Assembly: GCF_000732325.1 (NCBI RefSeq)
Contig: NZ_BBIW01000014.1
Coordinates: forward strand, 62,001 to 126,000
From: Paenibacillus sp. TCA20
Lineage (GTDB): Bacteria; Bacillota; Bacilli; Paenibacillales; Paenibacillaceae
DNA: 64,000 nucleotides
Direction: 5' to 3'
The notes beneath the pieces were generated by a model. That model was given only the letters and a program-made list of their open reading frames with translations, was not told the origin of the DNA and searched no databases. A program made the translations under genes and the position numbers. Shown here in pieces: positions 57,965 to 64,000 of the stretch; within the stretch, counting starts at the first letter, position 1; each line of letters opens with the position of its first letter.

Positions 57965-58417
57965 ATGAAAGCAGAAGCACAGAGAGTAACACTTAAGCTG
58001 CCAGCTACGGCAGACTTTGTTGATATTGTCAGATTGAATCTGTATGGAATTGCGTCAAAGATGGGTTTCTCATATGAGGACATTGAGGACATGAAGGTTG
58101 CGGTTTCGGAAGCATGCAATAATTCAGTGCTCTATGCCTATGGAGAAGAGAATGGCGTTGTGGATGTGTTTTTTGAATTTGATGACGAGGAATTGTCTAT
58201 TACGGTCAAAGATGAAGGGGAGAGCTTTGAGCGTGTAGAACAAAGAGACGGCATCGCTGCACTGCATGACAAAGATCTAGATGAGGTTCAAATCGGTGGA
58301 CTGGGATTCTATCTGATGCAGGCTCTGATGGATGATGTCAATGTCGTCACAGAAGAGGGCAAAGGAACAGAAGTCGTCTTGATCAAACGCCTCACTAAGA
58401 GTGAGGAAAGGGTATGA
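57965..58417 (+). CDS. rsbW: Serine kinase anti-sigma factor RsbW
   Basis: This 150-residue GHKL-fold kinase has the ATP-binding SEACNNSVLYAYG and DEGESFE motifs, plus GGLGFYLMQALMD. It holds SigB inactive and phosphorylates RsbV. The start follows AAAGGATCG, 18 bases after rsbV; the end overlaps sigB by 4 bases (ATGA), coupling antagonist and sigma factor. Confidence 0.95.
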   Translation: MKAEAQRVTLKLPATADFVDIVRLNLYGIASKMGFSYEDIEDMKVAVSEACNNSVLYAYGEENGVVDVFFEFDDEELSITVKDEGESFERVEQRDGIAALHDKDLDEVQIGGLGFYLMQALMDDVNVVTEEGKGTEVVLIKRLTKSEERV

Positions 58418-59187
58418 CCGATCGTTTGACTCCCCAAGAGTCGATGGACGAAGCAGTGGGTTTGATTTGGGAATATCAACAGACCAAAGATAATGAAATT
58501 GCTACCGTTCTGATTAAGAAATACGAGCCTATGGTCAAGATGGCCGCAGGCAAGATTTCTCGAAATAGACCAGATTTATACGAAGACCTGTACCAGACAG
58601 GTCAAATGGCTCTCGTGAGGCTGCTCAGTCAGTATGATATTAATCTGGGCATCCCTTTCGAGCCTTATGCGATGAAGAGCATGATTGGTCATATGAAAAA
58701 TTATCTGAGGGATAAGTCTTGGTACATACAAGTTCCCCGCAGGATCAAAGAAAAAGGTGCGCTGGTGCAGCATGCGATTGATGATCTGACGATTAAGCTT
58801 GAACGATCACCGGATGTTCAAGAAATTGCGGAATACCTGGATCTAACGGTGGAAGAGACCGTTGAGGTATTGGCAGGACGTGAGTCCTATCATTATGTAT
58901 CACTTGATTCACCGTTGTCTCAAGACGAGAGTACGGCAACGCTTGGTGAACTTATCAGCTCAGAGGCTAATGATTATGATGCGGTAGAGAAACGAATGGA
59001 TCTTCAGCAGGCGCTGGGACAATTGAAGGAGCAGGAGCAGAAGGTGCTGCTGCTTGCATTCCAAGATGGTCAATCCCAGCGGGCCATAGCTCAGAAGCTG
59101 GGCGTCTCCCAAATGAGTGTCTCCCGGATTCAGAAACGGGCAACGGAAAAATTAAAACAAATTATGACGCAATCCTCATCATCATAG
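58414..59187 (+). CDS. sigB: RNA polymerase sigma factor SigB
   Basis: The 257-residue general-stress sigma factor has region 2 (YEDLYQTGQMALVRLLSQYD, residues about 52-72), region 3 (PRRIKEKG to LERSPDVQEIAEYL) and region 4 (AIAQKLGVSQMSVSRIQ helix-turn-helix, about 228-245). Being translationally coupled to rsbW identifies it as SigB rather than SigF, as does the absence of spoIIA partners. Many nearby genes carry SigB-type promoters. A perfect terminator follows. Confidence 0.95.
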   Translation: MTDRLTPQESMDEAVGLIWEYQQTKDNEIATVLIKKYEPMVKMAAGKISRNRPDLYEDLYQTGQMALVRLLSQYDINLGIPFEPYAMKSMIGHMKNYLRDKSWYIQVPRRIKEKGALVQHAIDDLTIKLERSPDVQEIAEYLDLTVEETVEVLAGRESYHYVSLDSPLSQDESTATLGELISSEANDYDAVEKRMDLQQALGQLKEQEQKVLLLAFQDGQSQRAIAQKLGVSQMSVSRIQKRATEKLKQIMTQSSSS

Positions 59188-59198
59188 GATAAATTCTA

Positions 59199-59244
59199 AA
59201 GAGGCATGCCCGCATTTCTTACGGAATGCGGGCATGCCTCTTTG
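59199..59244 (+). terminator. Rho-independent terminator of sigB operon
   Basis: AAAGAGGCATGCCCGCATT pairs perfectly with its mirror arm (59225-59243) around an 8-base loop, ending in CTTT. Confidence 0.92.
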
Positions 59245-59298
59245 TGGATCTAACCCTGTGTTTATGGATAAGAGAGATTGGAATAAGGAGGCATAGAG

Positions 59299-60285
59299 AT
59301 GGATCAGCTGAACTTACAGGAAGTAAGGCTGTATGAGGAGTGGGTCTGGCAGGATTATGAGGTATCCGAATTTGATTGTGAAGAGCTGAATAGGCTGAAG
59401 GAAGAAATACCTTCTACTGCAGAACGGCTCACCAAGCTGCCTGAAATCCAGACGAATTATATATCTGTCCGTACTATTGGCGGGAAGAATGTATTGTTTG
59501 GGTCATTGCTCTATTCTATTAAAAAGAACCTGGACGACGAGCAGCAAAGCCATCAATTTTATTTTTATGTAGATCCGAGTCATCTCATTACCGTAAATAT
59601 TGATAAGCATACCCGAGAGGCCTTGCTTGCAGACGAGCGAAAGCGGATGTTTGAGGAGGCTGAAGATGCGGTATCGGGTATGTTTATTGTCGCTAGGGCG
59701 CTCCTGCATTACTTTCATATAGGTCTGGACAAATTCGAAATCAATTTACGCAGCCTGGAGGAGAGTATGGAGAAGAGAAATGCTCGAACGCTGATGGATA
59801 AAATACTATCTGCCCGCTTTGAGCTTTTATTTTGGAGCAATCAATTTATCTCGTTCCAAGAGCTGCTGCATGCCTCCAATGAGGCTTTTCATTTCCTCTC
59901 GATCGAGGAGCGAACAACCTATAAACAGCTGACTTACCGGATGAAACGTATGGACAGCTTGTTCCGTCATTATGAGGATGAGATTGATACTTTAATCTCA
60001 ATCGATAACGCCGCTTCTTCCATTCGCGGCAACGATATAATGAAGACGCTGACGATTGTTACAGCGGTCTTTACTCCGGCGACAGCTGTGGGGGCCATAT
60101 GGGGAATGAACTTCGAGAATCTGCCTTGGATTAAGACACCATGGGGATTTACGGTTGTCACTGCAGCGATATTGATAAGCATGGCAGGCATGTACATCTG
60201 GATGTTTATGAAGGGCTGGACAGGAGATATTCTAAAGATCAAGCCTCGTGGTGAGAAGCCTTCAAACACGAAGAACCCGAGCTGA
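59299..60285 (+). CDS. corA: CorA-family magnesium/cobalt channel
   Basis: The 328-residue CorA-like channel subunit has a large cytosolic domain (residues 1-255) and two C-terminal helices (about 258-278 and 286-310). The signature GMN occurs in IWGMNFENLPW after the first helix. It forms pentamers moving Mg2+ (or Co2+). ATG 59299 follows AAGGAGGC. It is not clearly linked to the stress operon upstream, being separated by a terminator. Confidence 0.9.
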   Translation: MDQLNLQEVRLYEEWVWQDYEVSEFDCEELNRLKEEIPSTAERLTKLPEIQTNYISVRTIGGKNVLFGSLLYSIKKNLDDEQQSHQFYFYVDPSHLITVNIDKHTREALLADERKRMFEEAEDAVSGMFIVARALLHYFHIGLDKFEINLRSLEESMEKRNARTLMDKILSARFELLFWSNQFISFQELLHASNEAFHFLSIEERTTYKQLTYRMKRMDSLFRHYEDEIDTLISIDNAASSIRGNDIMKTLTIVTAVFTPATAVGAIWGMNFENLPWIKTPWGFTVVTAAILISMAGMYIWMFMKGWTGDILKIKPRGEKPSNTKNPS

Positions 60286-60309
60286 CGGGCTTATGCAAAA
60301 TAACATGAT

Positions 60310-60358
60310 AAGAAAGCCTGAGATTAGCTGCGTGAGCTAAAGTCAGGCTTTCTTACGT
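60310..60358. terminator. Bidirectional terminator
   Basis: AGAAAGCCTGA pairs with TCAGGCTTTCT, with further pairing inside (TTAGCTG to TGAGCTAA). It lies between convergent genes. Confidence 0.85.
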
Positions 60359-60377
60359 TCTCCATTTAATGGAGAAC

Positions 60378-60746
60378 TTATTTAGAAGCATCGATATACC
60401 CTTGCAGCTCGGCAATATATTGACCGATGACAGGAAGATTCATATCCACAATCAGACTGAGAACCCAACCGAGGATCGCTAGGACAAGAACCGTACCAAC
60501 GGACATTCCTAGACCTCTGGCAATACCTGCAGTCAGATTGGCCAGTATCCGCTTTTTGGGGCTGGTATAATTCTCAAGAATATCTTTGAATTCCGCGCTC
60601 TCCATTGCTTGTATAATTCCCTCCAGCCTTTGGTTCAAATTCTTCACCTCATGCCGGAGTTCAAATGGGTGTTCGTTAACCTCTTCTTTGTTAGTATTGC
60701 GCTCGGAGTTGATATTCCGATTGGTTTTCAGCTCGACAGAACTCAT
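60378..60746 (-). CDS. DUF5665 membrane protein
   Basis: The 122-residue protein has a polar N-terminus (1-30), an amphipathic helix (35-65; LRHEVKNLNQRLEGIIQAMES-like, broken for reading) and a glycine-rich hydrophobic hairpin (75-105; ARGLGMSVGTVLVLAILG). The pattern matches the DUF5665 family of unknown function. ATG 60746 follows GTGGAGG by 8 bases on the minus strand. No SigB-type promoter is seen for it. Confidence 0.72.
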   Translation of the reverse strand: MSSVELKTNRNINSERNTNKEEVNEHPFELRHEVKNLNQRLEGIIQAMESAEFKDILENYTSPKKRILANLTAGIARGLGMSVGTVLVLAILGWVLSLIVDMNLPVIGQYIAELQGYIDASK

Positions 60747-60793
60747 CAGAAACGCCTCCACTTCTGTAAGAAATTATATTACTCGAATGATCT

Positions 60794-60826
60794 ATAAAAA
60801 TAGCCAGCTGCAAGCAGCTGGCTATT
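60794..60826 (-). terminator. Rho-independent terminator (minus strand)
   Basis: AATAGCCAGCTGC pairs perfectly with GCAGCTGGCTATT around TT, followed on the minus strand by TTTATA. It ends the YtxH-GlsB transcript. Confidence 0.88.
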
Positions 60827-60845
60827 ACGAAAGCAACTTCAATGC

Positions 60846-61361
60846 TTAAGGCAGTTTGGTTGTCGTAGTTGATGAAGCTGATGGGGTTGAGTAACTACCT
60901 TGGGATGTACTGCTATTGTTATTGGAGGATGTGGTCGAGTTCAGCTCATGTTCTGCTTCATTGGCAGCTTTGGCTGTCGTTGCCGCAACTTCCTCGGATG
61001 CTTTCTTAGCTTCGCTAGCCACATCATCCTTCGCCTGCTTGATGCTTGCTACGACGGAAGTCGTATTATCGCCCACAGTTTTAGCCAACTCACTAGTTTT
61101 ACCAGATACGGTTTTAGCAATTTCCGATGCTTTGCTTCCTACCACACCTGCTACTTCTTTGGTTTTGTCGGAGACAACAACCATTTTATCGGATAGATCA
61201 CCTCTTAAGTCACGGCCTGGCTTAGGTGCAAACAACAAGGCTGCTGCTGCGCCAAGAAGTCCACCGATGAACAAGCCTTTAGCGAAGTTATTACTACTGC
61301 CTGTCTCTTCGTTTCTGTAGTCCGTCATGTTTTTAGTATAATCTGTCGCATTATGAGTCAT
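60846..61361 (-). CDS. YtxH-family general stress protein
   Basis: The 171-residue protein has a short glycine-rich membrane segment (residues 27-45; FIGGLLGAAAALLFAPKPGRDLR-type YtxH signature, quoted in part). A long Lys/Glu/Ala/Ser helical region (50-140) has LEA-like periodicity, and the tail is Ser/Thr/Asn-rich. YtxH proteins belong to the general stress group in Bacillus. ATG 61361 follows GAAGGAG on the minus strand. It probably shares a transcript with the GlsB-type gene 52 bases upstream. Confidence 0.85.
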   Translation of the reverse strand: MTHNATDYTKNMTDYRNEETGSSNNFAKGLFIGGLLGAAAALLFAPKPGRDLRGDLSDKMVVVSDKTKEVAGVVGSKASEIAKTVSGKTSELAKTVGDNTTSVVASIKQAKDDVASEAKKASEEVAATTAKAANEAEHELNSTTSSNNNSSTSQGSYSTPSASSTTTTKLP

Positions 61362-61413
61362 GATTGATCACTCCTTCAATTGTAATGATTAACTCTTTTT
61401 TACTAATAACCCG

Positions 61414-61671
61414 TTAAGCTGCTCTTCTAAACAGTTTACCAATAAGTCCTAAGATAAAGACAAATATGGCTGTACCGATTATGGCGGGGACAACGGCAAA
61501 ATCAGCGATGATCGGACCGAAGTCACCAAACAGCAGCGAACCAATCCATGCGCCGACAAATCCCGCAATCATTGAACCTAGAATTCCGCCCGGCATGTTA
61601 TGGCCAACGAGAGCATCACCAATGAGTCCAATGATTATCGCCATCACGATACTAATGATGATCCCCCACAT
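61414..61671 (-). CDS. GlsB/YeaQ/YmgE-family membrane protein
   Basis: The 85-residue protein has three glycine-rich helices (about 2-24, 28-50, 55-80) and the motif GDALVGHNMPGGILGSMIAGF in shortened form, typical of the transglycosylase-associated/YeaQ family. These are stress-linked inner membrane proteins with no known activity. ATG 61671 follows TAGGAGGCG on the minus strand. A weak SigB-like promoter (GTTTCA at 61744-61739, 13 bases, TAGTTT) lies upstream. Confidence 0.87.
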   Translation of the reverse strand: MWGIIISIVMAIIIGLIGDALVGHNMPGGILGSMIAGFVGAWIGSLLFGDFGPIIADFAVVPAIIGTAIFVFILGLIGKLFRRAA

Positions 61672-61777
61672 AACAATCGCCTCCTATGCTGCTATAGTGC
61701 CTTGCTTACTTCGTATATAAACTATCGGCAGTGAGGTTGAAACAAAGGATGCAGGAGGAGGCGATATGCACTGACTT

Positions 61778-62433
61778 TTATGGAGAAGCTTCCTGAAGCA
61801 GGCGATGCATGCAGAAGGTCCATATGGCTCCGCACAAGAGACCTGTCACAACATCCGTTGGATAATGAACGCCGAGATAAATACGGCTGTACCCGATCAA
61901 TAGAACAAATAAAGCGCCAAAGAGGGCAAGAAGAGATCCAGACCCACCTCTATTTTTGATTGTCTGCACGAGCAGGACGAAGATAACGCCATAGAACCCG
62001 GCAGCAATCATAGAATGACCGCTTGGAAAGCTGTATCCGTGGGCGGCCATCAGCTGTTCAAGCTCAGGTCGTTCTCGTCTAAGAAGAATTTTGAGCACAT
62101 AATTAATGCTCCACATGCTAATGAAGCTGACCGCTACGATATATGCGTTTACATAAAGTTTACGAAAGATCCCATAATAGCTCACAAATACAAGTGCAAC
62201 AATGGCAGTGATATTAAAAGAACCAAACTCGGTAATTCCTTTAATAATCGGCAGTAAGGAATAGTACCAGCTGTCAGCATGAGGAAAAAGGTAAAACTGG
62301 ATATTTTCATCAATCGCTTGAACCTGATCGACTCCAACTAGCATAAATAAGAGTACGATGATGAGAACAAAGGTCAGGCTGCCAGCTAGTCCAATAGTTG
62401 TCCAGTAGAATTTTTTTTGCTGTTATTCGTCAT
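61778..62433 (-). CDS. PAP2-family phosphatase with N-terminal frameshift
   Basis: The body (62344 down to 61778, 188 residues) is a type 2 phosphatidic acid phosphatase. It has the three-part motif KILLRRERP, SFPSGHSM and SRIYLGVHYPTD and several helices, so it likely dephosphorylates undecaprenyl or phosphatidyl lipids. An RBS (AGGAG) and ATG at 62433 encode MTNNSKK, then an A8 run (62418-62411 on the minus strand) shifts into a stop 15 codons later. One extra A would join it to KFYWTTIGLAGSLTF, a normal first helix, and on to the body. No usable start lies between. So it is either a frameshifted gene, a slippage-controlled gene or a base-call error. Confidence 0.75.
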
Positions 62434-62640
62434 TGATGTGTAACTCCTGACTTTGATTGAATTGGTTGTGGATTTTGCAGATTTATGTGGGATAGAGGTA
62501 GATCGTATGTATTCAGCTAATTTTCTTCTAGTCTATCCATTATCTCTGTCAAAATGGTTTCTTTGTACTATACTGTACTATGGTGTTCGTTTTGGTACAA
62601 ACCAAGCGGCTAGCAAGTTCCTTGAGAAGGAGAGAAAAAC

Positions 62641-63684
62641 ATGTTAGATGCATTATTATTAACCGAATTCCGGGGTGGTGTAATGGAAAGCGCACACCGC
62701 GGTCATATATCAATAGTGAATGAAAAAGGAAAAGTTGTCTATTTCGCAGGTGACCCCCATTTTAAGACCTTTACCCGCTCTGCGGCCAAACCACTTCAAG
62801 CCATACCGGGCATTAGGGCTGGTATACAAGAGAAATATGGCTTCACTTCCGAGGAAATTGCCCTGATGGTCTCCTCCCATCGCTCGGAGGATTTTCACCA
62901 GCGTGTATTGATGCAGATGAAAAATAAGATCGGAGTAGATGAGACAGGGCTGGTCTGTGCTCCGAGTTATCCGCTCCATGAAGAGAGCAGAACGGAGTAT
63001 ATCAAGAAGGAAGGGCATAAACGAAGAATTCTTCATAACTGCTCAGGTAAACATATGGGGGTACTTGCCTATACGAAGCTGAAGGGGGCTGACGCTAGTA
63101 CTTATGCCGATCCGCTTCATCCTGTGCAGCAGGAAATCAAAGAAGTGATTTCACAACTTACAGAGGTATCACAGGAGGAGCTGTCTCCAGGAACCGATGG
63201 CTGCGGATTTCCGGTCTATGCGCTGCCTATTTCAGGAATGGCGAGAGCCTTTCTTAAACTGGCTTGTCCGGATTTGATTGCAGATGAATCTACCCGGCAG
63301 GCTGCGCAGCTTATTACTGCAGCGATGAATACAGCACCAGAAATGGTGGGAGGAACAGGCAGAGTAGATACGGTTCTGCTTCAGGATTCGAATATCGTTG
63401 CCAAGGGCGGATTTCAAGGCGTGTTTTGTTTTGCTCTCCGGGAGGAGCGGCTGGGGATCAGCTTCAAGGTTCTCGATGGCTCCGAAGAGGAGTGGGGACT
63501 GATCACCGCATCGATACTTGAGCAAATCGGTTATCGTAATCAGGCAACCTTGAACGCATTAAGGAAACAATTCTCACAGGACATTCGTAATGATGCCGGA
63601 ACCGTTGTGGGTACCGCACAGCCTGTGTTTGTTCTTCAACATGAGAATTCATCTGGATTAGAACCATCATTCAAAGACCAATAA
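62641..63684 (+). CDS. Asparaginase II-family protein
   Basis: The 347-residue protein of the asparaginase II family (PF06089 type, distinct from the classical AnsA/AnsB fold) has the family blocks VESAHRGHI-like N-terminus, RSAAKPLQAIP, SSHRSEDFH, HNCSGKHMGVL and GTDGCGFP. It probably hydrolyses asparagine or a related amide. ATG 62641 follows GAAGGAGAG. It is monocistronic, convergent with the DUF1128 gene. Confidence 0.88.
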   Translation: MLDALLLTEFRGGVMESAHRGHISIVNEKGKVVYFAGDPHFKTFTRSAAKPLQAIPGIRAGIQEKYGFTSEEIALMVSSHRSEDFHQRVLMQMKNKIGVDETGLVCAPSYPLHEESRTEYIKKEGHKRRILHNCSGKHMGVLAYTKLKGADASTYADPLHPVQQEIKEVISQLTEVSQEELSPGTDGCGFPVYALPISGMARAFLKLACPDLIADESTRQAAQLITAAMNTAPEMVGGTGRVDTVLLQDSNIVAKGGFQGVFCFALREERLGISFKVLDGSEEEWGLITASILEQIGYRNQATLNALRKQFSQDIRNDAGTVVGTAQPVFVLQHENSSGLEPSFKDQ

Positions 63685-63687
63685 AAA

Positions 63688-63727
63688 AACTGCCCCTATT
63701 CTGCCATTAGGCAGGAAGGGGCTGTTC
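63688..63727. terminator. Hairpin between convergent genes
   Basis: AACTGCCCCT, CTGCC pairs with GGCAG, AGGGGCTGTT around ATTA. A run of A on the left gives a T run for the minus strand. Confidence 0.8.
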
Positions 63728-63728
63728 G

Positions 63729-63950
63729 TTATGCGCGGAGACGGCCGAGTTCGGATACGAGCGCCTCTACTTCGGAAATACTGAGATTGCTTTTGGAATT
63801 AACGATTTCGTAAATATCCAGGATATCGTCGTACTGAGCTACTGTGAACGCGGATGACTGGAGCGCAGAGGCACTCGCCATTCTTAGTTTAGACTTGATG
63901 GCATCAATCATAAACTCGATGTTCTGCTGATTTTTTTGGGTTAAATCCAT
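63729..63950 (-). CDS. DUF1128 protein
   Basis: The 73-residue all-helical soluble protein matches the DUF1128 (YfkK-like) family: MDLTQKNQQNIEFMIDAIKSKL-like start (quoted in part), then DILDIYEIV and ISEVEALVSELG. Its function is unknown and it is widespread in Bacillales. ATG 63950 follows AAAGGAA on the minus strand; a TACAAT -10 is visible near 63990. Confidence 0.85.
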   Translation of the reverse strand: MDLTQKNQQNIEFMIDAIKSKLRMASASALQSSAFTVAQYDDILDIYEIVNSKSNLSISEVEALVSELGRLRA

Positions 63951-64000
63951 GTTCCGTCCATTCCTTTCGACTTCATTAAAGTTTGTTCGTATTGTATCAT

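Noticed and set aside
59244..59298. SigB promoter before corA
   Set aside because: GTTTAT is present near 59260 but no GGGTAT-like -10 follows at proper spacing.
62453..62647. 64-codon frame before the asparaginase gene
   Set aside because: No RBS, no recognisable motif, and it overlaps the asparaginase RBS and start.

Overview
The window reads as chromosomal DNA of a Paenibacillus-like, aerobic, saprophytic Firmicute. Supporting signs are AGGAGG-type ribosome binding sites with several TTG/GTG starts, an aa3-type quinol oxidase operon, many sugar-catabolic genes, an S-layer-homology protein, an ECF-sigma/ABC cluster and a complete rsbV-rsbW-sigB operon. I saw no rRNA, tRNA, prophage, insertion sequence or CRISPR array. 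The assignment is by gene character only, without a database search.

Layout. 1-5.1 kb: two paralogous extracellular sugar-binding lipoproteins (the first cut by the window edge) and a GH1 beta-glucosidase. Both visible promoters carry the same LacI/CcpA-type operators. 5.4-9.9 kb: a small membrane protein and qoxABCD. 10-14.1 kb: deoC, then a uronate operon (kduI, DeoR-type regulator, kduD, TIM-barrel isomerase). 14.3-20.5 kb: two ABC ATPases, two ABC-2 permeases (one fused to an M1-peptidase-like outer domain), an ECF sigma factor and a membrane protein, tightly overlapped. 20.7-26.7 kb: O-acetylhomoserine sulfhydrylase, a P1B-4 metal-efflux ATPase behind a Fur-type box, a ZIP transporter, thioredoxin reductase and glutaredoxin. 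After these comes a possible 6S-like RNA and a NagZ-type lipoprotein. 28.8-33.1 kb: xylR divergent from xylA-xylB with a 25-bp operator. 33.3-40 kb: glycosyltransferases, a YcdB/SLH protein and a transglutaminase-like protein. 40-45.2 kb: a lysine permease under a lysine riboswitch, a NifU-N/HEAT protein and an ABC-F ATPase.

45.3-61.7 kb is a general-stress neighbourhood. It holds a PP2C response regulator, a three-receiver hybrid histidine kinase and a CheR-type methyltransferase, which resemble RsbY, RsbK and RsbM of Bacillus cereus. A second hybrid kinase and rsbV-rsbW-sigB follow. Around them are small envelope or stress proteins (DUF1328, DUF948, GSP17M/YflT, YtxH, GlsB/YeaQ families). 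At least five genes here have SigB-type promoters (GTTTCR, 13-14 nt, KGGTWA). Most striking is a tandem array of six 41-bp repeats at 45525-45770. Each unit holds one SigB-promoter-like module pointing at a tiny disordered protein gene, so the array may be an amplified stress promoter.

61.8-64 kb: a PAP2 phosphatase whose start is separated from its body by a frameshift in an A8 tract, an asparaginase-family protein and a DUF1128 protein. Starts were chosen from visible ribosome binding sites. Functions come from motif and family recognition only.
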